Positions 52,432 to 60,328 of a DNA stretch of 64,000 nt are shown here, piece after piece. How positions within the stretch are numbered: the stretch's first letter is position 1; every line of letters begins with the position of its first letter. A program made the translations under genes and the position numbers. The DNA comes from Planococcus liqunii (GTDB lineage: Bacteria; Bacillota; Bacilli; Bacillales_A; Planococcaceae): assembly GCF_030413595.1 (NCBI RefSeq), contig NZ_CP129238.1, forward strand, positions 3,658,001 through 3,722,000, written 5' to 3'. Under the pieces are notes generated by a model. It was not told the DNA's origin and searched no databases. It saw only the letters and a program-made list of their open reading frames with translations.

Positions 52432-53601
52432 ATGAATTCTTTTGAGGAAATCTACGACCGGAAAAATAGCCGGTCCGTCAAATGGGATGCGATAGCAGAC
52501 ATCTACAATGTAGAGGACGCTTCCGGCATCTTGCCGATGTGGATAGCAGATATGGATTTCCCGGCTCCGCCGCCGGTCCTTAAAGCTTTGCATGACCGGG
52601 TTGAGCATTCCATTTTTGGCTATTCGATCATGTGCGAAGGATGCCGGACTGCCGTAATCAATTGGCAAGCCAAGCGAAATGACTGGAAAATCGAACCGGA
52701 TTGGATGATGTTCCACCACGGCATCATTCCAGCGATTGCATCGATCATTGAAACGTTCACGGAAAAACACGACAAAATTCTGGTCACTCCGCCTGTTTAT
52801 CCGCCGTTTTTCCAGCTTGCCGAAAATCAGGACAGGGAAGTTTTGTATTCCGCATTGCTGGAGCAAGATGGCTACTATACCATCGATTTTGAGGATTTTG
52901 AGGAGAAGCTGCAGAGTGCCGCTCTTTTCATTTTCTGCAATCCGCACAATCCCGGCGGCCGTGTATGGACACAGGAAGAACTGCAGGAAATCATCCGGCT
53001 GTGCACCAAGCACGATGTCCTGATTATTTCGGATGAAATCCATGGCGACTTGATCCTTGGCTCCAACCGCCATATTCCCTTGGCGAAAATTGCCGGCGAA
53101 GAAAGCGGACGGATCTTCACTTGCCTGTCACCTACGAAAACCTTTAACTTAGCCGGCATCCAAGTCGCGATGATCGTGGCCACGGATCAAGAGAAACGCG
53201 CCAAGCTGGAAAAGCATGCCCTGGCCCACGGAACCGGCATACTGAATGCTTTTGCGCCGGTCGCATTGACAGCTGCCTATAACGAAAGCGAGCCTTGGCT
53301 GGAGCAGGTGCTGCAGGTGATTTCGGATAATATGGACTTTGCGATCCAGGAATTGGCGCAGAAAATTCCGGCCCTTCGAGCAGTGAAGCCAGAGGCCACT
53401 TATTTGCTGTGGATTGATTACCGGGCATTGGGGTTATCGGAAGCTGACATCATGGAGAAATTACTCGCCACCGGGAAAGTCGCTTTGGAACCCGGCAGCA
53501 AATACGGGGAAGCCGGCCTCGGGTACTTGCGCCTGAATGTAGCTTGTCCACGGGCTGTACTAGCAGACGGAATCAATCGGATGGCCGCTGCATTAGCATA
53601 A
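52432..53601 (+). CDS. patB: MalY/PatB-type PLP-dependent C-S lyase
   Basis: A 389-residue fold-type I aminotransferase-like enzyme of the MalY/PatB group. It has WIADMDFPAPPPV near residue 37, Asn170 (CNPHNPGG), Asp201 (ISDEIHGD), the PLP-binding Lys236 in SPTKTFNLAG and the C-terminal Arg in LRLNVACPR. Members cleave cystathionine or cystine to a thiol, pyruvate and ammonia; some transaminate. AAAGGGGTTGTAACG precedes the ATG at 52432; an in-frame codon at 52411 is less likely. Single gene with its own terminator. Confidence 0.92.
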   Translation: MNSFEEIYDRKNSRSVKWDAIADIYNVEDASGILPMWIADMDFPAPPPVLKALHDRVEHSIFGYSIMCEGCRTAVINWQAKRNDWKIEPDWMMFHHGIIPAIASIIETFTEKHDKILVTPPVYPPFFQLAENQDREVLYSALLEQDGYYTIDFEDFEEKLQSAALFIFCNPHNPGGRVWTQEELQEIIRLCTKHDVLIISDEIHGDLILGSNRHIPLAKIAGEESGRIFTCLSPTKTFNLAGIQVAMIVATDQEKRAKLEKHALAHGTGILNAFAPVALTAAYNESEPWLEQVLQVISDNMDFAIQELAQKIPALRAVKPEATYLLWIDYRALGLSEADIMEKLLATGKVALEPGSKYGEAGLGYLRLNVACPRAVLADGINRMAAALA

Positions 53602-53625
53602 GCGAAAAATTGAAACTGTTTCTTA

Positions 53626-53652
53626 AAAGCCGGTCCCAACGACCGGCTTTTT
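53626..53652 (+). terminator. terminator of patB
   Basis: AAAGCCGGTC (53626-53635), loop CCAAC, GACCGGCTTT (53641-53650), TTC. Confidence 0.88.
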
Positions 53653-53691
53653 CATGTCCTGTTTGTGCCGAGGGACTTTAAAGCATGATAA

Positions 53692-53716
53692 AAAACCGCA
53701 GAAATTCTGCGGTTTT
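53692..53716 (-). terminator. terminator of the thioredoxin-fold lipoprotein gene
   Basis: AAAACCGCAG, loop AAATT, CTGCGGTTTT; the minus-strand transcript continues with TTATC. It lies 11 nt past the stop codon of the lipoprotein gene. Confidence 0.85.
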
Positions 53717-53727
53717 CACACTTCTTG

Positions 53728-54243
53728 TTAGTTGTTAAGCAAGTCGTTGTATTCTTTCTTGATTTTTTCCATCGTTTCGGGCAATTCCTCGCCCCACCGG
53801 TCGTTCGCTTCATTAAACACGACATTGCCTTCAGTATCCAGCATGCCATATCCTCTGTACGGAACGTCTCCATTTTTCATATTGAGCAGATCCACAATTT
53901 CCAAATCCGGATCCGATACGAACGGAAGGCTTTCCCCGTATTTGTTCTTCAAGGCGGTATACAGTTCCAATTGCTGTTCAGGCGTATCGCCGCTGATAAT
54001 ATACGTGTTTACATCCAAGCCATCTAGCACATCCAAGTTTGAGTGCAACTGAACCAGTTGCTGTTGGCAGTGGCTTCAGGTGTAAGTCGTGATAAAGAAG
54101 AAAAGAACAGGCTTTTCTTGCGGGAACGCCACTTCTTGCTTGTCCTGATTCAGCAATGTGGTGGGTTCGCCCATTTTCTCCGTACCACAGCCCGAAATGA
54201 CCACAGCAGAAATCAATAAAAGAAGGAGCAGTTTTAACTTCAT
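53728..54243 (-). CDS. thioredoxin-fold lipoprotein with in-frame TGA at the redox Cys (candidate selenoprotein, or pseudogene)
   Basis: From ATG 54243 (AAAGGAGAGAG upstream) the frame runs 171 codons to a stop at 53728, broken only by TGA at codon 56 (54078-54076). The protein has a lipobox ISGC (Cys19), a strand KPVLFFFITTYT directly before the TGA, then SHCQQQLVQLHSNLDVLDGL and a full AhpC/TSA-redoxin-like C-terminal part (IISGDTPEQQLELYTALKNK, PYRGYGMLDTEGNVVF). The TGA thus falls where the first Cys of a CxxC redox motif belongs, giving TYT-TGA-SHC. A 7-bp hairpin with loop GUU follows 14 nt later. Either UGA is read as selenocysteine (UxxC) or one base change (TGC or TGT to TGA) killed the gene. 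Downstream coding is otherwise undamaged. It may reduce thiols or peroxides outside the membrane. Confidence 0.7.
54045..54061 (-). promoter_or_regulatory. SECIS-like hairpin downstream of the in-frame TGA
   Basis: On the minus strand GCAACTG, loop GTT, CAGTTGC form a perfect 7-bp stem. The stem begins 14 nt and the loop 21 nt after the TGA, and the loop starts with G. This fits the usual bacterial SECIS layout (loop 16-25 nt downstream, G among its first bases). By itself a 7-bp stem could occur by chance. Confidence 0.4.
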
Positions 54244-54382
54244 TGAAAATCTCTCTCCTTTCTGTCTGTTAAATTCATCCCATTCTATCACTGAAATGAC
54301 CCAGATTCTTTGAAATAGAGGAAAAGTTGATAAAACGCCATATTTTTTACTAAAGAATGAACGATTTCAGTTCCGCTAGAAA

Positions 54383-54409
54383 TTTACATGATTTTACATG
54401 AACTTTTCA
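54383..54409 (+). promoter_or_regulatory. PhoP-box-like repeats upstream of alkaline phosphatase
   Basis: TTTACA (54383-54388), TTTACA (54393-54398) and TTTTCA (54404-54409) recur with 10-11 nt spacing, like the direct TTAACA-type repeats bound by PhoP of Bacillus under phosphate starvation. They lie 88 nt before the phosphatase start codon. Confidence 0.7.
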
Positions 54410-54496
54410 ATGGATTCATACCCCTGAAACATCCACCCTCTACACTGATAGGGAGCAGATTTCCCGGGCTTATATTATTTAGAGGAGGACAAGAAC

Positions 54497-56152
54497 ATGA
54501 ATCGCAATTTGAAAAAGAAGGCAGCCGGAGTTTCTATCGCCGCTGCTGTTGCCATTTCTTCTTTAGGATTTGCAACAAACACTAATTTGACCGAAGCAAA
54601 GGACAAAAAAAATGAGCCAACCAACGTCATCATGATGGTGATGGATGGAACAAGCGCGGGCGCCACGAATCTGGCAAGATGGTACAAAGGCGATGACCTG
54701 GCCATGGATGAAATCCTAGTAGGCGGCATGCGCACCCATTCAGCAGAATCTGCTATTACCGATTCCGCGCCAGCAGCGACGGCTTTAGCAACCGGAAACA
54801 AATCCAACGATAAGGTTGTTGGCCTTCTTCCTAAAATCGTAAATACGCCTGGAGTCGACGCAGTCGATCCGGAAGATACATATAAACCGATTGCCAACGT
54901 ACTGGAAGGTGCTAAATTATCAGGAAAATCCACAGGGATTATCTCGACTTCCGAAATTCAGCATGCAACACCGGCAGGCTTCTCTTCTCACGCCCTTCAC
55001 CGCAGCAACTACCAAGATATTGCCGAACAGCAAGTATATCAAGGAATTGACGTCGTGCTTGGCGGCGGGAAAGAATCCCTTGCTCCAGGATCTACGAAAA
55101 ACGCACGCGTGGATGGTGAAAACCTGATTGATGTGATCAACGAAAACGGCTACGATTTTGTTGAATCGCGAGAAGACCTTTTAATTTCAAACTCTGACAA
55201 ATTGTGGGGTGCATTCGCTTCTTCTGCTCTTGCCTATGATTTCGACCGAAAGGCAACAGAAAACAGCGAACCTTCCCTTGCGGAAATGACCAAAAAGGGA
55301 ATCGATACGCTTTCCAAAGATAAAGACGGCTTCTTCATGTTCGTAGAAGGAAGCAAAGTCGACTGGGCAGCACATGCAAATGATACAGTCGGGATCCTCA
55401 GCGATGTATTGGCTTTTGATGACGCAGTAAAAGAAGCAGTGGAATTTGCGAAGAAAGATGGCAATACAATGGTAATTGCAGTCAGCGACCATGGAAACAG
55501 CGGGATTACGATGGGGAATGTCAACACAAACTCCAATTACCCGGAAATTCCGGTATCAACATATATTGATCCATTGAAAAAAGCGACGATGACGGTTGAA
55601 GGCGCTCTAAAGCAGCTTAAATCCGACCGCTCGAATATGAAAGAAGTGGCAGCGCTATACGGTCTTGATAACTTGTCTTCAGAAGAAATCAACAAATTAA
55701 AAGCATCGAAAACCTTGCAGAGCGACATGACCAAAATGCTGGCGAACCGCGCGAACATCGGCTATTCGACCGCCGGGCACACAGGGGAAGATGTCTTCCT
55801 ATACGCTTACGGTCCATCTAAGCCAAATGGTCTGGTGGATAACACGGACATCGCGAAAGTGATGGCAGGATTCATGAAGTTTGACCTTGAAAAAGTTTCA
55901 GACAAGCTGTTTGTCAATGCCCGTGAGTCTTTCGAAAGTAAAGGCTATACAACCCGCATTGATGTAACCGATGCGAACAATCCGGTATTCATCGCTGAAA
56001 AAGCGAAGATTAAAATCGAATTGCCGATCAATAAAAACATCGCGCACGTAACACAAAACAAAAAGTCTTACACAAAGACACTTGATGGGGTAACCGTCTA
56101 TAACGGAACAGATTTCTTCGTATCCAAAAAAGCATTGAACCTTTCCAAGTAA
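54497..56152 (+). CDS. phoA: secreted alkaline phosphatase
   Basis: A 551-residue alkaline phosphatase with a signal peptide (about 1-34). It releases phosphate from organic esters outside the cell. The metal- and substrate-site motifs are all visible: Asp50 (VMMVMDGTSAG region), nucleophile Ser90 in ITDSAPAATALATG, ISTSEIQHATPAGF, FVEGSKVDWAAHANDT, VSDHGNSG and the late STAGHTGEDV. A C-terminal extension of about 80 residues (after VMAGFMKFDLEK) resembles the surface-binding tail of Bacillales enzymes. AGAGGAGGACAAGAAC precedes the ATG. The upstream PhoP-like box suggests induction in phosphate starvation. Confidence 0.94.
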   Translation: MNRNLKKKAAGVSIAAAVAISSLGFATNTNLTEAKDKKNEPTNVIMMVMDGTSAGATNLARWYKGDDLAMDEILVGGMRTHSAESAITDSAPAATALATGNKSNDKVVGLLPKIVNTPGVDAVDPEDTYKPIANVLEGAKLSGKSTGIISTSEIQHATPAGFSSHALHRSNYQDIAEQQVYQGIDVVLGGGKESLAPGSTKNARVDGENLIDVINENGYDFVESREDLLISNSDKLWGAFASSALAYDFDRKATENSEPSLAEMTKKGIDTLSKDKDGFFMFVEGSKVDWAAHANDTVGILSDVLAFDDAVKEAVEFAKKDGNTMVIAVSDHGNSGITMGNVNTNSNYPEIPVSTYIDPLKKATMTVEGALKQLKSDRSNMKEVAALYGLDNLSSEEINKLKASKTLQSDMTKMLANRANIGYSTAGHTGEDVFLYAYGPSKPNGLVDNTDIAKVMAGFMKFDLEKVSDKLFVNARESFESKGYTTRIDVTDANNPVFIAEKAKIKIELPINKNIAHVTQNKKSYTKTLDGVTVYNGTDFFVSKKALNLSK

Positions 56153-56163
56153 TATGCACGCAC

Positions 56164-56206
56164 GCCGTCTCCCGGTATTTTCATCACCGGGAGGCGGCTT
56201 TTTTTA
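56164..56206 (+). terminator. terminator of the alkaline phosphatase gene
   Basis: GCCGTCTCCCGGT (56164-56176) pairs with ACCGGGAGGCGGC (56186-56198), followed by TTTTTTTATTTT. Confidence 0.9.
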
Positions 56207-56350
56207 TTTTACGGGATGCAGAGCTTCCTCTAAAGCGTATTTTAATGTTATCCGAATGTATTCTTGCCTTAACTGAGCGTATTTTTGAAAATCGCCTAAA
56301 AACAGAGTTAGCCAATAAAATATCTGTAAGCGCAGCGATTTCAACAGCAA

Positions 56351-56378
56351 AAAAGCTAGCCATTTACGGCTAGCTTTT
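56351..56378 (-). terminator. terminator of the second MPKTG protein gene
   Basis: AAAAGCTAGCC, loop ATTTAC minus one base, GGCTAGCTTTT; the minus-strand transcript continues TTTGCTG. It lies 13 nt after the stop codon. Confidence 0.85.
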
Positions 56379-56390
56379 CACATTCTTCAA

Positions 56391-57752
56391 TTAGTTTTGT
56401 TTGCGTGCACGAAGCCCGATGGTTGTTGCCAGGCCAGCAAGCATCAGCCCGCCAAGGATCCACATGAATGGCATTGACGATTCGTCAGCTGTTCCGCCCA
56501 TGCCGGTTTTTGGCATTTCTGACGGCATTGCCGCTTCACCGAACTGATCCGGGAACTGATCGACAATCGCTGCCGATAATCCAGCGGCCGGCATTGTCAT
56601 ATGCGCGTATGCTTCGCGGATCGAGTTGTAAGCTGTGTCGTAATCACCCGCTACGTAAGAATCGAATGCTACCAGCAATTGGTCCACGTGTGCAGTCAAG
56701 CCTTCTTCCAACGCATCGGCCGGCACTCGTCCTTCAGTTGCCGCGTCCAATAGAGCTGCTTGTTCTTTAATGTACTCGTCCAAGTCGGCTTTAGCCTTTT
56801 CCTGGCCTTCTGCATTGCCTTCACCTGTCGCCACTACGTAATCCACGAAATAGCCGATATGCGATTTCCAGATTTCTGAAAACTGTGCGCCGGCTTCTTC
56901 GCCGTAAACAGAAGCCACTGCTGCTGATAAGTCATCCGCATTGGCAATCAAAGCCGCAGATGCCTGGTCGAAGCTTTCTGCGCCATCAGCGCCGTCCTGC
57001 ATCGCCATCGCTGCCAGTCCGGCATGTTCCGTGAATGTCATGTTCAACTGGGCACGAAGGTCAACAGCCGGTGTATCAGGGTTCGTGTTATCGAATTTTT
57101 CCGGGAATTGGTCCGTGATTGCAATGGAAAGTGTTTCTGCGAACATGCTCATGTGATGGATGGATTCGCGCTCCAGTCCATAAGCTGTTTCAAAGTCTCC
57201 TGCAACGTAAGCGTCAAACGCTTTGACTAGCTGGTCGACGTGCATATCCAAACCTTCCTGTACTGCAGCTGCCGGCAATCGGCCTTCTGTTGCTGCATCA
57301 AAGAATTCGGATTGAGTTTTCTTGTATTCTTCCAAGTCGGCCAATGCTTTGTCTTTTCCAGCCTGGTCTTCTTTGGCCGTTGCTGTTACATAATCAACAA
57401 AGTAGCCGATATGCGACTTCCAGATCTCATCAAACTGCGCCGCCCCTTCTTCGCCGTAAACAGAAGCCACTGCCGCTTTCAAATCATCTGCGTTTGCCAA
57501 CAGCGCGCCGGATGCCTGATCAAAATCTTCCGCTCCGTCTACACCTTTTCTCATGGCTTCAACTGCTAAAAAAGCATGTTCCGTTAAAACCGTGTCCAAT
57601 GCAATGCGAAGTTCAGCAGCTGGTGTTGCTGTGCTGCTTTCCATGGAAGCTTCGTTTGAAGAATGAGCGCCGTGCCCATCCGCCAGTGCAGCCGTCGGTA
57701 CGAGTAAAGAAAGCGTTAATGGAAGTGCCACCAATAATTTGTTCAGTTTCAT
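56391..57752 (-). CDS. MPKTG-anchored surface protein with two helical repeats (paralog)
   Basis: A 453-residue paralog of the protein at 49815-51146 with the same plan: signal peptide (1-25), two repeats of about 180 residues, MPKTG at 413, hydrophobic stretch, tail RARKQN. The two repeats here are much more alike than in the first paralog: both contain GADGAEDFDQAS or close variants, DDLKAAVASVYGEEG-type and FDEIWKSHIGYFVDYV-type segments, and MHVDQL or AHVDQL. Four conserved His positions per repeat suggest metal or cofactor binding. It has no sortase gene of its own, so the class F sortase at 51201 probably anchors it too. AAAGGAGATGTTTTAA precedes the ATG. Confidence 0.87.
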   Translation of the reverse strand: MKLNKLLVALPLTLSLLVPTAALADGHGAHSSNEASMESSTATPAAELRIALDTVLTEHAFLAVEAMRKGVDGAEDFDQASGALLANADDLKAAVASVYGEEGAAQFDEIWKSHIGYFVDYVTATAKEDQAGKDKALADLEEYKKTQSEFFDAATEGRLPAAAVQEGLDMHVDQLVKAFDAYVAGDFETAYGLERESIHHMSMFAETLSIAITDQFPEKFDNTNPDTPAVDLRAQLNMTFTEHAGLAAMAMQDGADGAESFDQASAALIANADDLSAAVASVYGEEAGAQFSEIWKSHIGYFVDYVVATGEGNAEGQEKAKADLDEYIKEQAALLDAATEGRVPADALEEGLTAHVDQLLVAFDSYVAGDYDTAYNSIREAYAHMTMPAAGLSAAIVDQFPDQFGEAAMPSEMPKTGMGGTADESSMPFMWILGGLMLAGLATTIGLRARKQN

Positions 57753-57855
57753 TTAAAACATCTCCTTTTTCCTGTTTAATTTTGTTCTGACTACTAAACG
57801 GGGGAAGGATCAGTTTTAGATCACTTTTTTAAAAAATAAATTAAATAAATAAAAA

Positions 57856-57880
57856 AAGCTTTCCGGCTGACCGGAAGCTT
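57856..57880 (-). terminator. terminator of the small hypothetical gene
   Basis: AAGCTTTCCGG and CCGGAAGCTT pair with one bulged base around CTGA. A-run on the left gives a U-run on the minus strand. Confidence 0.8.
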
Positions 57881-57892
57881 CATCATTTCAGT

Positions 57893-58129
57893 TTAGTCCT
57901 CTTCAGGCAAATTCAATATTTTAATCGTTTTAAAGCCCAGGATCACTTTGTAATTGAGCCCCCAGTTCGCTGAGAACACTTCAAATTCCGAATCACTGAC
58001 GGAGAAGTGCATGACGGTGTCGTTCTCGTCGTCCAGAATGACGTAGGAATTGGCATTTGAAAAAAGTTTAAATGATTTGTCGATAATCAATGTCCAGCCG
58101 TTTTTCAGGCCGTGGCTTTTGTTTGCCAT
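57893..58129 (-). CDS. small hypothetical protein
   Basis: A 78-residue protein beginning MANKSHGLKNGWTLIIDKSF, predicted as beta-rich (YVILDDENDTVMHFSVSDSE, then NYKVILGFKTIKILNLP). No family recognised. The start at 58129 has AGGGGTGTTGAA upstream; an in-frame codon at 58177 would add 16 residues. It has its own terminator. Confidence 0.65.
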   Translation of the reverse strand: MANKSHGLKNGWTLIIDKSFKLFSNANSYVILDDENDTVMHFSVSDSEFEVFSANWGLNYKVILGFKTIKILNLPEED

Positions 58130-58301
58130 TTCAACACCCCTAGTTGGATTATAACGGAGAATTGAAAGATTGGTCACGCTTTATTTTCCTTTGCTGAAAA
58201 AGCGGCAGTTCGCTGTTACACAAATGAAATGGCTAAAATGGTTTTCTTCCCTACGCAATTCTCTTATAATGAAAGAAGTCTCAAATAGAAGGAAATGACT
58301 T

Positions 58302-58661
58302 ATGGAACAAACACTTTGGTTTATTTATGCAGCATTACTCGGCACCACGACAATCGGTTTTCTATTGCATAGCCGCAAGGCAGCTTTTCCGGTCAAATTC
58401 GATCTGGCCGTTTCCATTGTAACGTGGATCGGATTGTTCGGGTTTGTGACCAACAACCAGATCCTCGATCCGCTTGTCTGGAAAATCGTCTTTTTTGGCG
58501 CCCTGCTTTGGGATGTCCTTTTTGCGTTTAAATTAAAAAGCCAGTTTGAAGCCGAAGAACCGGAAGCGGCAACCGGTGCAGCCGGCACGATTTTCATGGC
58601 GGTCTCGACTGTCATCCTGCTGGGGCCCTTGTATTACGGGCTATTCCAGTACGCATTTTAA
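58302..58661 (+). CDS. small four-helix membrane protein
   Basis: A 119-residue protein with four membrane segments (about 4-22, 32-50, 58-76, 96-115), almost without loops. AGAAGGAAATGACTT precedes the ATG. The family is not recognised. It is convergent with the symporter gene across a shared terminator. Confidence 0.7.
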   Translation: MEQTLWFIYAALLGTTTIGFLLHSRKAAFPVKFDLAVSIVTWIGLFGFVTNNQILDPLVWKIVFFGALLWDVLFAFKLKSQFEAEEPEAATGAAGTIFMAVSTVILLGPLYYGLFQYAF

Positions 58662-58666
58662 CTGAA

Positions 58667-58706
58667 ACAAGGAACTCCCTTTTATCCGGGAGTTCCTTGT
58701 TTTTAT
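58667..58706. terminator. bidirectional terminator between membrane protein and symporter genes
   Basis: ACAAGGAACTCCC (58667-58679) pairs with GGGAGTTCCTTGT (58688-58700), followed by TTTTATTTTAG. Confidence 0.88.
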
Positions 58707-58707
58707 T

Positions 58708-60213
58708 TTAGACAGCCTGCTGCGCGGTTTTTTCGCGTTTTTTAGCCGCTTCTGCCAGCAAGCTCACGGAAATCATCGAGACGAAACCGAGAGCGGAGCT
58801 GAAGAACATGGCCTGGAAAACGTGTTCGACCGTGCCGGATCCCGTCAGGAACATATAGCAGCCTGCTCCGCTCAATACAGAGGCGATGGCGCCCGATTTA
58901 TTGGCATGCTTCCAGAAATAGCCGAGGCCGATCGGCGCCACGATCCCGCTGATGATGGCCGACGTGCCGAAATTGGTCAACAGCGCCAGGGATTCCGGCC
59001 GGCTGAATGACATGTACAGCGACACCAGGCCGATAAAAATCAGGGAGACTTTCGACGCTTTCAGCACTTTGCCGTCGAGTTCCTGTTCCGTCAGTTTTTT
59101 ATTTTTGTACAGCACCGGGACCGCGAGCACTTTAAACAAGTCATTGCCGATGCTGTTGGTGATGCCGAGATACAGGCTGTCGGTCGTCGACAGGATGGCG
59201 GAAATCAAGCCCATCACCATCAAAGCGACGATGACCACCGGGAAAGCTTCCAGGATATACGCCGGAATGGCGCTGTCCGCTGAAGCGAGGCCCGGCAGGA
59301 TGACGCGTGCGGCAAGGCCTGCAAATACCGAAAAGACGGAAAGGACAAACAGCGAAACGCCGGCCGTTAGCGTGAACGTCCGCAAGTCTTCTTCTTTTTC
59401 GACTGTCAGCACTTTGTTCATCAAATGCGGCAACAGCACGAATGAAAACAGCAGCCACTGGATGCTCAAGATGGCAAAGCCGCTATAAAACGGGCCGCCG
59501 TTCGAAAGCGGCGACACCAGCGCCGGATCGATTGCCCGAAGTTCCGTATGCAGCGTGCCGAAGACATTCCAGCCGCCGCCGATTGTCCAGAGGAGCGACA
59601 CGAACAGCAGAATCGAGACCAGGGCCATTGCCGTGCCTTGTATGCCGTCACTGACAATCTGGGCAAAGGCACCGCCGAGGCTGACGTAGACAATCGTGAT
59701 GCCGACGCCGATGGCAATGCCCCACATATACGGAATGCCGATGACCGTTTCAAACATCGTCGCCAGTCCGACATTCTGCCCAACAATGTAGTAGATGTTG
59801 AACAGCACCAGGAGCGCTACGAGCACTTGCAAGGTTTTGCTTTTGTAGCGGTTCCCGAGCCACTGGGGAAGCGTCAGGCTGCCGCCGTTTTTCTGGCCGT
59901 AGCGCCAGAAAGTTTTGGTGAACAGCAAGAGACCAAGCCAGGTGACGCCAAAGCAGCCGATCGTGTACCAAAGCGTTGACAGCCCGTATGTATAAGCCCA
60001 GCCCGGGACGCCGAGAAACAAATTCGCACTGGCATAGGAAGTACCGAAGCTCAAGCCGACGATGGCCGGGCTGATTTTTCCTTTGGCAAGGGCAAAGCCT
60101 TTCATGGAACCGCTGTGGACTGCCCCTTTTCGGCCAAGCCAAGTGGTCCAGGCAAAGTAGCCGATCAGCATCACGATGATAAACGGCAAAAGCCACGTTG
60201 TGTCTTCACGCAT
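58708..60213 (-). CDS. sodium:solute symporter (SSS family)
   Basis: A 501-residue, about 13-helix sodium symporter. It begins MREDTTWLLPFIIVMLIGYF; the motif GKISPAIVGLSFGTSYASAN and the C-terminal ISAILSTTDSLYLGITNSIG (sodium-site region) are typical of the SSS family. It is the last gene of a SAM-riboswitch operon with an LLM monooxygenase, so its substrate is probably an organosulfur compound taken up for sulfur or methionine supply. AGGAGAGGAAGGCA precedes the ATG at 60213, and the start overlaps the small accessory gene by 8 nt. Confidence 0.92.
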   Translation of the reverse strand: MREDTTWLLPFIIVMLIGYFAWTTWLGRKGAVHSGSMKGFALAKGKISPAIVGLSFGTSYASANLFLGVPGWAYTYGLSTLWYTIGCFGVTWLGLLLFTKTFWRYGQKNGGSLTLPQWLGNRYKSKTLQVLVALLVLFNIYYIVGQNVGLATMFETVIGIPYMWGIAIGVGITIVYVSLGGAFAQIVSDGIQGTAMALVSILLFVSLLWTIGGGWNVFGTLHTELRAIDPALVSPLSNGGPFYSGFAILSIQWLLFSFVLLPHLMNKVLTVEKEEDLRTFTLTAGVSLFVLSVFSVFAGLAARVILPGLASADSAIPAYILEAFPVVIVALMVMGLISAILSTTDSLYLGITNSIGNDLFKVLAVPVLYKNKKLTEQELDGKVLKASKVSLIFIGLVSLYMSFSRPESLALLTNFGTSAIISGIVAPIGLGYFWKHANKSGAIASVLSGAGCYMFLTGSGTVEHVFQAMFFSSALGFVSMISVSLLAEAAKKREKTAQQAV

Positions 60214-60316
60214 TGCCTTCCTCTCCTTTCCGTTTCGGTTTCGGATAGATCTTATTCCATAGAGCCAGTCCCGCAATCCAGAAAACCGCGACGCCGATCC
60301 AGTAAGCTGTCATCAT
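60206..60316 (-). CDS. symporter small accessory protein
   Basis: A 36-residue gene between the monooxygenase and the symporter: MMTAYWIGVAVFWIAGLALW followed by a basic tail NKIYPKPKRKGEEGNA. One membrane helix with a charged end is typical of the small accessory proteins encoded just before SSS symporters. AAGGGGGAATGGG lies before the ATG. Its TGA overlaps the symporter start by 8 nt, so the two are probably coupled. Confidence 0.82.
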   Translation of the reverse strand: MMTAYWIGVAVFWIAGLALWNKIYPKPKRKGEEGNA

Positions 60317-60328
60317 CCCATTCCCCCT

